This document shows, in pieces, positions 9,602-16,361 of a stretch of DNA of 40,565 bases. The stretch spans positions 37,935 to 78,499 of the forward strand of contig PMJR01000144.1 of assembly GCA_003158475.1 (NCBI GenBank), written 5' to 3'. The stretch is from Ignavibacteriota bacterium (GTDB taxonomy: Bacteria; Bacteroidota; Ignavibacteria; UBA10030; UBA6906). Each line of letters starts with the position of its first letter. Position 1 is the first letter of the stretch. The translations under genes were made by a program, and so were the position numbers. The notes below the pieces were generated by a model, which ran no database searches, had not been told where the DNA came from, and saw only the letters and a list, made by a program, of their open reading frames with translations.

Positions 9602-10897
9602 CTAGGAAAGCCCGACGCGGCTGAATATGTAGTCGACGTTCCGGATGCTCTTCTCCAGGCTGAAGAGCTCCCCCATCTCCTCTTCCGTGAGGGCGCTGGC
9701 AACCTCCTGAACACCCGTCAGCACATCCCGGAAATTCCTCCCCGACTGCCAGACCTCCATCGCCGCCGCCTGGACTATCCGGTAGGCCTCCTCCCGGCGC
9801 ATCCCCTTTTTCGTCAGGGCAAGCAGGACGGACTGGGAGAATATGAGTCCGTGCGTCCGGTCCAGGTTGTTCAGCATCGTGTCCGGATAGACGATCAGCC
9901 TGTCGATGACGTCGGTCGTCAGGGCGATCATATAGTCGAGAAGCATGCAGCTGTCGGGGACGATGATCCTCTCGACGGAGGAGTGCGTGATGTCCCGCTC
10001 ATGCCAGAGGCTCACATTTTCCATCGCCGCCACGGCGTTCCCCCGCAGGACCCGGGAAAGGCCGGCGATACGCTCGCAGGTGATCGGGTTCCGCTTGTGG
10101 GGCATCGCGGACGACCCTTTCTGTCCCTTCGCAAAGTACTCCTCCGCCTCGAGGACCTCGGTCCTCTGGAGATGCCGGATCTCCGTCGCGATCTTCTCCA
10201 GCGAGCTCCCCGCAAGGGCAAGCATCGTCATGTATTCGGCATGCCTGTCCCGCTGGAGTATCTGGGTGGAGACCGGCGCCGGACTCAGGCCGAGCCGGGC
10301 ACAGACGTACTCTTCCACGGCCGGGCTCAGGTGTTCATATGTGCCCACCGCTCCCGAGATCTGCCCGACGCTTATCCTGTCCACAGCCGAGCGGAGGCGG
10401 TCGATGTTCCGGCGCATCTCGTCGAACCAGAGCGCAAGCTTCAAACCGAATGTCGTCGGCTCGGCGTGTATCCCGTGCGTCCTCCCGACCATCAGGGTGT
10501 TCTTGAATTCCCTGGCCCTGCGTGCAAGCACGTCGGCCAGCTTCCCCATCCCCCCCAGCAGAAGCTCGCCTGCCTGCTTCATCTGCACGGCGAGACATGT
10601 GTCGAGCACATCCGATGAGGTCATCCCCAGGTGTATGTACCGGGCCTCCGGGCCGACATGTTCGCCGACGTTGGTCAGGAACGCAATCACATCGTGCTTC
10701 ACCTCGCGCTCGATCTCCTCGATTCTCGCGACGTCAAACGACGCCTTGGCGCGGATCACCTCGACCGCTTCCCGGGGGATGACGCCGTTTTCCGCCTGCG
10801 CTTCGCAGGCGAGTATCTCGATATCGAGCCAGATCTGGAACTTGTTGTGTTCGTCCCAGATCCTCCCCATCGCGGGTCGTGTGTACCGTGCTATCAT
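9602..10897 (-). CDS. purB: Adenylosuccinate lyase
   Basis: Fumarase/aspartase-superfamily enzyme acting twice in purine synthesis: SAICAR to AICAR, and adenylosuccinate to AMP, releasing fumarate. The 431-residue length is typical. It starts [27 protein letters not shown] in part, has [13 protein letters not shown]-type and [15 protein letters not shown] segments with catalytic His residues, and the superfamily signature [11 protein letters not shown] near 260-270 whose Ser is the catalytic base. It begins two bases after the htrA stop, so it is co-transcribed with plsY-htrA. Confidence 0.96.
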   Translation of the reverse strand: MIARYTRPAMGRIWDEHNKFQIWLDIEILACEAQAENGVIPREAVEVIRAKASFDVARIEEIEREVKHDVIAFLTNVGEHVGPEARYIHLGMTSSDVLDTCLAVQMKQAGELLLGGMGKLADVLARRAREFKNTLMVGRTHGIHAEPTTFGLKLALWFDEMRRNIDRLRSAVDRISVGQISGAVGTYEHLSPAVEEYVCARLGLSPAPVSTQILQRDRHAEYMTMLALAGSSLEKIATEIRHLQRTEVLEAEEYFAKGQKGSSAMPHKRNPITCERIAGLSRVLRGNAVAAMENVSLWHERDITHSSVERIIVPDSCMLLDYMIALTTDVIDRLIVYPDTMLNNLDRTHGLIFSQSVLLALTKKGMRREEAYRIVQAAAMEVWQSGRNFRDVLTGVQEVASALTEEEMGELFSLEKSIRNVDYIFSRVGLS

Positions 10898-10899
10898 GT

Positions 10900-12099
10900 T
10901 CAGTGCTTTTCGAGCTTGAGTGTGAGTTCCATTGTCCTCCGGTCGCGTATGACCGTCAGCTTCATCGTATCGCCCGTCTTTGCATCATCCACCGCGGACA
11001 TGAGCGTTGGGCCGTCCGCGATTTTCTCTCCGTTCGCGGCGATGATTATGTCTCCCACGCGAAAGCCGGACCGTTCCGCGGGGCTGTTCTTCTTGACGTC
11101 GCTCACGATCACTCCCTGGGCGCTCTCCAGCCCGAAATACCGGGCCACGCGCTCATCCACCGTCTGGAGCTCGAGCCCTGTCCAGAACTCGCGCTCGACT
11201 TTTCCGCTCTTCTTCAGCTCGGCGATCACCTTCTTGACCCGGCTGATCGGAATGGCAAACCCGAGCCCGATGCTTCCCTGGTTCGGCGTGTAGATCACCG
11301 CGTTGACCGCGATGACGTCTCCCAGGCTGTTGACAAGGGGGCCTCCGCTGTTCCCGGAATTGATCGCCGCGTCGGTCTGGATCATACCGCGGTAGACGCG
11401 TCCCTCCTCGGCGCGCAGGTTCATCTTCGTCGCGCTCACCACGCCCACGGTGACGGTGGGCTTGTCGCTTATGTCGAAAAGCCCGAACGGGTTTCCGAAC
11501 GCGATCACCCACTCGCCGATGATGACATCATCGGAATTCCCAAGCTTGATGTACGGGAAGCTCTTCCCCTCGATCTTCAGGAGGGCGATGTCGGCGACCT
11601 GGTCGGTTCCAATCAGGTCGGCCTTATATTTCTCGCCGTTCGTGAGAGTGACCGTGATCTCCTTGGCGTTTCCCGCGACATGATCGTTGGTCACGATGTA
11701 CCCGTCGGGGGAAATCAGGAACCCCGATCCCAGCCCCTGTACCCGCTCGGTGTATGTCCGGTCGCCGAAGAACTGCCGGAAGAAGGGGTCGTCGCCCCAG
11801 GGGCTCCTGTACCTGTACTGCCTCACCTCCGTGACGTTGATGCCCACCACGGCGGGACTCACCGCGGCGACCGTCCTCGTAATCGCATTCCGCCGGGAGC
11901 CTCCGATCGCCTCTCCGAGAGAATCCCTCACGTCAGCATCGGACGACGACGCCCGGGCCTCCATGAACGGGGTCCCGAGAATCGCACCCTGCGTTCCGGC
12001 ACCCGCGCCCGGCGGGCGTCCGATATTGTACCCGATCACCCCTCCCGCAAAAAGCGGGACAAGAAGAACGATCGCGATCACGACGATATTTCTGTTCAT
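10900..12099 (-). CDS. HtrA/DegS-like periplasmic serine protease with one PDZ domain
   Basis: Envelope quality-control protease of the HtrA family (S1C), 399 residues. One N-terminal hydrophobic segment (about 5-24) acts as anchor or signal. A chymotrypsin-fold domain follows with His140 (TNDHV), Asp170 (ADIALL) and Ser251 (GNSGGP), then one PDZ domain over about 295-395. A single PDZ and a TM anchor resemble DegS more than DegP. The upstream linker [10 protein letters not shown] is a common HtrA feature. Its ATG overlaps the plsY stop by four bases and purB follows by two, so it is in the plsY operon. Confidence 0.92.
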   Translation of the reverse strand: MNRNIVVIAIVLLVPLFAGGVIGYNIGRPPGAGAGTQGAILGTPFMEARASSSDADVRDSLGEAIGGSRRNAITRTVAAVSPAVVGINVTEVRQYRYRSPWGDDPFFRQFFGDRTYTERVQGLGSGFLISPDGYIVTNDHVAGNAKEITVTLTNGEKYKADLIGTDQVADIALLKIEGKSFPYIKLGNSDDVIIGEWVIAFGNPFGLFDISDKPTVTVGVVSATKMNLRAEEGRVYRGMIQTDAAINSGNSGGPLVNSLGDVIAVNAVIYTPNQGSIGLGFAIPISRVKKVIAELKKSGKVEREFWTGLELQTVDERVARYFGLESAQGVIVSDVKKNSPAERSGFRVGDIIIAANGEKIADGPTLMSAVDDAKTGDTMKLTVIRDRRTMELTLKLEKH

Positions 12100-12755
12100 G
12101 ATTCTCCCCCTCCTCCTGGTTCATGCCGGCGGAAACGCGCTTCCCGCCTCTCTCGTATGTACGCTCGGACCGGCCCCAGATGTTTTATGAGCACGAGGAG
12201 AATCGACGCTGATGCAAACATGATGAAATCCTCTCCCCGTATCCCTCCGGCGGTATAACCGGACAGAAAGGATCCCGGAGTCACCGCCAGGAGGAGGGGA
12301 AGTATGAGCAACGCCACGGCATTGGCCGGGTTCACCTCCCTGAGAACCAGGTACGCCCCCCCCCAGAGGAGACACCATACCGGCACAAGCGGCCAGCAGA
12401 ACATCGAGAACACTCCTGCCGCCGTCGCAAGCCCTCTCCCTCCCCTGAACCGGAGCCAGACCGGAAAATTGTGACCCAGGATCGAACAGACTCCGGCACA
12501 GGCCTGATGAGCGAAATCGTGATCCGGGAGGAGGCCGGAGACAGAAACTGCAGCGATCCCCTTCGCGGCGTCGAGTGCCAGGACTGCAGCACCCACCAGG
12601 AAGGAGCCGGTTACCTGGTAACTGTTCAGCGTCCCGACGTTCCCGCTCCCGGCGGAACGGATATCAATTCTTGATTTCCAACGAACGAGAAGAAAGGCGG
12701 TCGGGAGTGACCCCAGGAAGTATCCCAGGAGTCCCGCAAGAACGAATGAGAACAC
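12096..12755 (-). CDS. plsY: Glycerol-3-phosphate acyltransferase PlsY
   Basis: Integral membrane enzyme that acylates glycerol-3-phosphate with acyl-phosphate, the first step of phospholipid synthesis. The three PlsY motifs are present: SGNVGTLNSYQVTG, LDAAKG, and GHNFPVWLRFRGGRGLAT. Several hydrophobic helices span the 219 residues. I place the start at GTG 12755 because it immediately precedes the first helix (FSFVLAGLLGYFLGSLPTA) and because a promoter occupies 12790-12818. The open frame does reach a TTG at 12818, but that codon is part of the -35 box. No convincing SD marks any candidate, so the start is uncertain; the gene is not. Confidence 0.92.
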   Translation of the reverse strand: MFSFVLAGLLGYFLGSLPTAFLLVRWKSRIDIRSAGSGNVGTLNSYQVTGSFLVGAAVLALDAAKGIAAVSVSGLLPDHDFAHQACAGVCSILGHNFPVWLRFRGGRGLATAAGVFSMFCWPLVPVWCLLWGGAYLVLREVNPANAVALLILPLLLAVTPGSFLSGYTAGGIRGEDFIMFASASILLVLIKHLGPVRAYIRERREARFRRHEPGGGGES

Positions 12756-12789
12756 AGGGTATGGCAACTGTATCGGGGGAATTGTCCTC

Positions 12790-12818
12790 AAAATACGCAA
12801 ATACCGACGGAGAGTCAA
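12790..12818 (-). promoter_or_regulatory. Candidate promoter of plsY-htrA-purB-aldh-lat
   Basis: Minus strand: -35 TTGACT (12813-12818), 17-base spacer, -10 TATTTT (12790-12795). It is back to back with the larB promoter, the two -35 boxes being only 12 bases apart. If used, the start site falls near 12783. Confidence 0.6.
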
Positions 12819-12830
12819 GGTGGCGGATTC

Positions 12831-12859
12831 TTGATTCTCCGCATATATTCAGCTATATT
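12831..12859 (+). promoter_or_regulatory. Candidate promoter of larB-cbs-metB
   Basis: -35 TTGATT (12831-12836), 17-base spacer, -10 TATATT (12854-12859). It leaves a leader of about 55 bases before larB that contains a strong SD and a short reading frame. Confidence 0.65.
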
Positions 12860-12900
12860 TTCTGATATCTGCGCACCGTTCTTCTCCGCGGAGGTGTTTC

Positions 12901-12927
12901 GTGAATGGATTTCTTCCGGATAGATGA
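12901..12927 (+). CDS. Possible 8-residue leader peptide overlapping larB
   Basis: GTG start at 12901 with a strong SD (GGAGGTG at 12890-12896, spacing 6 from GGAGG). It encodes MNGFLPDR and stops at TGA 12925-12927, which overlaps the larB ATG (ATGA). larB itself lacks a good SD. Inference: ribosomes load on the leader and reinitiate at larB. No protein family can be assigned to such a short peptide. Confidence 0.4.
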   Translation: MNGFLPDR

Positions 12928-13676
12928 CCAAAAAAGAACTCGAACTCCTCCTCCTCCACCACAGGCGCGGGCTGATCAGCACTGAACTTGCTCTCTCCCG
13001 CCTGACCTCCATTTCCACCGAATCTCTCGACTTCGCGACGATCGATCACCAGCGCGAAGCACGACAGGGATTCCCCGAGGTAATCTACTGCGGGGGGAAG
13101 ACTCCCGACCAGGTCGCCTCTATCGCCAAACGGATAGTCGCACACGGGAGCGTGCTTCTTGCGACCAGGGGAAACGTGGACCATTTTGCTGCCGTCAAAA
13201 AGAAAGTCCGGGGCGCGCACTTCAATCCCCTCTCCCGGACGATCACGGCAAATGAAGGAAAGATCAGACCGAACGGGCGGGGGACGATACTTGTCGTTTC
13301 CGCCGGGACATCCGACATCCCGGTTGCGGAGGAGGCGACGGAAACCGCCCGTGTGATGGGGAACGAGACCGGCACGCTCTATGATGTCGGCGTCGCGGGG
13401 ATCCACCGCATACTCGGCCGGAGCGACGTCCTCGCAAAGGCCTCGGTGATCATCGTCGTGGCAGGGATGGAGGGAGCATTGGCGAGCGTCGTGGGGGGAC
13501 TTGTGGACGTGCCCGTCATCGCGGTCCCGACCTCGGTCGGGTACGGGGCGAGCTTCCAGGGAGTCGCGGCGCTTCTGGGCATGCTGAATTCCTGCGCCGC
13601 GGGTGTGACGGTTGTGAACATCGACAACGGATTCGGCGCCGGGTTCGCGGCGAGCGTAATCAACAGGAAACGCTAG
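12924..13676 (+). CDS. larB: LarB-type nickel-pincer cofactor biosynthesis carboxylase
   Basis: LarB carboxylates the pyridine ring of nicotinic acid adenine dinucleotide and hydrolyses its phosphoanhydride, the first step toward the nickel-pincer nucleotide of lactate racemase-type enzymes. The 250 residues have an N-terminal helical region and a C-terminal PurE-like domain with VVSAGTSDIPVAEEA, YDVGVAGIHR and VVAGMEGALASVVGGL. LNSCAAGVTVVNIDNGFGAG holds Cys224, corresponding to the catalytic cysteine described for LarB. An in-frame TAG just before the ATG fixes the start. larC, larE and a racemase are not in the window; cbs follows two bases later. Confidence 0.9.
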   Translation: MTKKELELLLLHHRRGLISTELALSRLTSISTESLDFATIDHQREARQGFPEVIYCGGKTPDQVASIAKRIVAHGSVLLATRGNVDHFAAVKKKVRGAHFNPLSRTITANEGKIRPNGRGTILVVSAGTSDIPVAEEATETARVMGNETGTLYDVGVAGIHRILGRSDVLAKASVIIVVAGMEGALASVVGGLVDVPVIAVPTSVGYGASFQGVAALLGMLNSCAAGVTVVNIDNGFGAGFAASVINRKR

Positions 13677-13678
13677 AA

Positions 13679-15070
13679 ATGGAAAACAAGGCAGCACGCG
13701 TGCGCTACGTCGAAAACATACTCGGCACGATCGGAAATACTCCGCTGGTACGCCTGCGGCGCGTCACAGCAGGTGTCAAGGGGTTGATTCTGGCCAAGGT
13801 GGAATCCATGAACCCGGGAGGGTCGGTCAAAGACCGCATCGGCGTCAGCATCATTGAGGAAGCGGAGCGTTCCGGGAAGCTCAGGCCCGGGGGGACGATC
13901 GTGGAATCCACCTCCGGGAACACCGGGATGGGGCTTGCCCTTGTGGCCTCCGTCAAGGGGTACAAGATGGTGTTCACGCTCCCGGACAAGATGAGCATGG
14001 AGAAGATCAGGCTCCTGCGGGCGTTCGGAGCCGAGGTGATCGTCACGCCGACGGCGGTCCCCCACGATTCGCCGGAGAGCTACACGGAGGTCGCGAAGCG
14101 GATCGCCCGCGAAACTCCGAATGCGATACTGGCCGACCAGTATGACAACCCGCGCAACCCGGAGTCCCACTATGCCACGACAGGGCCGGAGATCTGGGAA
14201 CAGACGGCAGGGCAGATCACGCACTTCATCTGCGGCATCGGCACCGGCGGGACGATTTCCGGGACGGGGAAATTCCTGAAGGAAAAGAACCCCCGGGTCC
14301 GCGTCATCGGCATCGATCCCCGGGGCTCCGCCCTGCGGGAGTACTTTTATACGAAGAAGATGATCCCCCTGCTGAAGACATACAAGGTCGAAGGGATAGG
14401 TCAGGACTACATCCCGGGCGTGCTCGATTTTTCGTTCATCGATGAGGTGATCGAAGCGGACGACAGGGAGTCATTCCTGATGGCACGGCGGCTGACGAGG
14501 GAGGAGGGGATACTTGCCGGCGGTTCCGCCGGGACGGCGGTCGCGGGCATGCTGAAGATCGCGCCCCGCTTCACCGAAGAGGACCTCGTGGTCGTGCTTC
14601 TCCCGGACACAGGGGAACGATACATCAGCAAGATCTACAACGACGAATGGATGAAGGAGAACGGTTTCCTCACCCCCGAGCGGATCACGGTCCGCTACGT
14701 CCTTGACTCCAAGTCCAAACACCCCCGCGGCGTAATCTCCATTGATCCTGCAACATCGGTCAGGATTGCCCTCGACACGCTGAAGCAGCACGACATCTCC
14801 CAGATACCGGTGATGGAAAGGGGAAAGCCGGTGGGGGCGGTGCATGATCACGAGCTGATGATAAAGGTCATGGATCGCCCGGCGCTTGTCGGAGCCCCCG
14901 TCCGTGATGTGATGGGGGCGAGCTTTCCGGTCGTCGGCATCGATGCCTCGGTCGAGGAGGTCCTGCACCTGATGCGTGTGAAAGAGAATTATGCTGTCCT
15001 TGTCGAAGAGGGAGGGAAGATCGACGGGATACTGAACCGGTACGATGTCATAGAGTACATGGGGAGATAA
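13679..15070 (+). CDS. cbs: Cystathionine beta-synthase with C-terminal CBS pair
   Basis: PLP fold-type II enzyme joining serine (or O-acetylserine) and homocysteine to cystathionine. PLP Lys51 sits in MNPGGSVKDRIG, the substrate loop TSGNTG at 79-84 and the phosphate-binding GIGTGGTISG near 185. Two CBS repeats fill about residues 335-460 and probably form a regulatory module. The N-terminal haem domain of the animal enzyme is absent. Paired with the adjacent cystathionine gamma-synthase/lyase-like gene this suggests transsulfuration. Cysteine synthase activity is an alternative, but the CBS tail favours this call. AGGAAA in the larB end serves as SD. Confidence 0.9.
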   Translation: MENKAARVRYVENILGTIGNTPLVRLRRVTAGVKGLILAKVESMNPGGSVKDRIGVSIIEEAERSGKLRPGGTIVESTSGNTGMGLALVASVKGYKMVFTLPDKMSMEKIRLLRAFGAEVIVTPTAVPHDSPESYTEVAKRIARETPNAILADQYDNPRNPESHYATTGPEIWEQTAGQITHFICGIGTGGTISGTGKFLKEKNPRVRVIGIDPRGSALREYFYTKKMIPLLKTYKVEGIGQDYIPGVLDFSFIDEVIEADDRESFLMARRLTREEGILAGGSAGTAVAGMLKIAPRFTEEDLVVVLLPDTGERYISKIYNDEWMKENGFLTPERITVRYVLDSKSKHPRGVISIDPATSVRIALDTLKQHDISQIPVMERGKPVGAVHDHELMIKVMDRPALVGAPVRDVMGASFPVVGIDASVEEVLHLMRVKENYAVLVEEGGKIDGILNRYDVIEYMGR

Positions 15071-15075
15071 AGACT

Positions 15076-15117
15076 GATTGAAGATGGAGGATGGAAGATC
15101 GAGGATTGAAAATGGAG
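15076..15117 (+). repeat. Heptamer tandem repeat, six units, overlapping the metB start
   Basis: Six consecutive 7-base units: GATTGAA, GATGGAG, GATGGAA, GATCGAG, GATTGAA, AATGGAG; consensus GATNGAR. The tract supplies both the SD (GAGG at 15101-15104) and the start codon (15112-15114) of the following gene. Slippage would change the SD-start context and available upstream starts. Confidence 0.7.
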
Positions 15118-16269
15118 CATGAACAGGGGTTTGCGACGAAGGCGATACACGCGGGTCAGGCGCCGGACCCGGCCACAGGCGCGATCATGACGCCGGTGTT
15201 CCTGACCTCGACGTATGTCCAGGAAGAGCTCGGGCGGAACAAAGGGTATGAGTACTCTCGCGTCTCCAACCCGACCCGCACGGCGCTGGAACAGAACATC
15301 GCCGCACTGGAGGGGGGAACCGAGGGGCTCGCGTTCGGGTCGGGCACAGCCGCGGTAGACGCGATACTCCACCTGCTGGCGCCGGGGGACCACGTGATCA
15401 TGTCGCAGAACGTGTACGGCGGCACGTACCGGATCGCGAAAATGATCTGGGAGGGATACGGGATCCGGTTCTCGTTCGTCGACTCGACGGATGTGAAGCG
15501 GATCGAGGAGGCAATTCTCCCGTCGAGCCGCATGCTTTTTATCGAGACCCCGACCAATCCCACGATAGAAATCAGCGACCTCTCGGCATGTGCGGCCCTC
15601 GCGAAGCGGCACGCCCTCCTCAGCGTGGCGGACAATACATTTGCCACCCCTTACTTGCAGCAGCCCCTCTCCTTCGGCATCGACATCGTCGTGCACAGCC
15701 TCACAAAATACCTGAACGGCCACAGCGACATGCTGGGGGGCCTCGTCGTCACCAGCAATACCGCCGTCACGGAGCGCCTCCGTTTCATGCAGAAGGCGGT
15801 CGGAGGGATACTGAGCCCGTTTGATTCCTGGCTCTGCCTGCGGGGGACGAAGACTCTCGCCGTCCGGATGAAGCAGCACTGCGAGAACGCCATGATGGTC
15901 GCCCGCTGGCTGGCGGCACGCAAAGGCATCGTGAGGGTCCTCTTTCCCGGCCTGGAGTCGCATCCGGGGCATGCACTGGCCGGGAGGCAGATGCGGGGGT
16001 TCGGGGGGATGATCTCGTTCGACCTGGGGAGCCTGGCCAGGGCGGCGGCATTCCTCAAACACGTCAGGCTCTGCGCCCTTGCCGAGAGCCTGGGGGGGGT
16101 GGAATCGATAATCACGCACCCTGCGACGATGACGCATGCCGCCGTCCCCCCGGAGGAACGTCTCCGGATCGGCGTGACGGAAGGGCTGGTCCGGATCTCC
16201 GTCGGCATAGAGGACGCGGAGGATATCATCCGGGACCTCGACATGGCGTTGCACGCGTCCGGGCTCTGA
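15112..16269 (+). CDS. metB: Cystathionine gamma-synthase / gamma-lyase family enzyme
   Basis: PLP-dependent Cys/Met metabolism enzyme of 385 residues that makes cystathionine from an activated homoserine and cysteine, or cleaves it. Motifs: YEYSRVSNPTRTALEQNIAALEGG, SGTAAVDAIL, QNVYGGTYR, ETPTNPTIEISDL, VADNTFATPYLQQPL and the PLP-lysine segment HSLTKYLNGHSDMLGG with Lys199. ATG 15112 is chosen (GAGG with 7-base spacing); an earlier in-frame ATG at 15091 lies inside the heptamer repeat. Downstream of cbs, a gamma-lyase role (reverse transsulfuration to cysteine) is as likely as MetB; motifs alone do not separate them. Confidence 0.88.
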   Translation: MEHEQGFATKAIHAGQAPDPATGAIMTPVFLTSTYVQEELGRNKGYEYSRVSNPTRTALEQNIAALEGGTEGLAFGSGTAAVDAILHLLAPGDHVIMSQNVYGGTYRIAKMIWEGYGIRFSFVDSTDVKRIEEAILPSSRMLFIETPTNPTIEISDLSACAALAKRHALLSVADNTFATPYLQQPLSFGIDIVVHSLTKYLNGHSDMLGGLVVTSNTAVTERLRFMQKAVGGILSPFDSWLCLRGTKTLAVRMKQHCENAMMVARWLAARKGIVRVLFPGLESHPGHALAGRQMRGFGGMISFDLGSLARAAAFLKHVRLCALAESLGGVESIITHPATMTHAAVPPEERLRIGVTEGLVRISVGIEDAEDIIRDLDMALHASGL

Positions 16270-16298
16270 AGGGAGAGGCGCACTCCCTCCCCGGCGTA

Positions 16299-16327
16299 TT
16301 GAATTCCACGTAGTATATCGCTATCTT
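16299..16327 (+). promoter_or_regulatory. Candidate promoter of the sugar nucleotidyltransferase operon
   Basis: -35 TTGAAT (16299-16304), 17-base spacer, -10 TATCTT (16322-16327). The open frame could begin at TTG 16326, but that codon overlaps the -10 box; the start site would be near 16334, consistent with ATG 16362. Confidence 0.6.
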
Positions 16328-16361
16328 GCTATCCCATTCCTCATTCCCTGCGCACAACGCT

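Noticed and set aside
9574-9714. 47-residue N-terminal extension of the aldehyde dehydrogenase
   Set aside because: It runs antisense/out of frame through the purB end, is Arg/Ser-rich and absent from the family; ATG 9573 with an SD is preferred.
16326-16361. TTG start for the nucleotidyltransferase
   Set aside because: It overlaps the -10 hexamer; ATG 16362 gives the family N-terminus directly.
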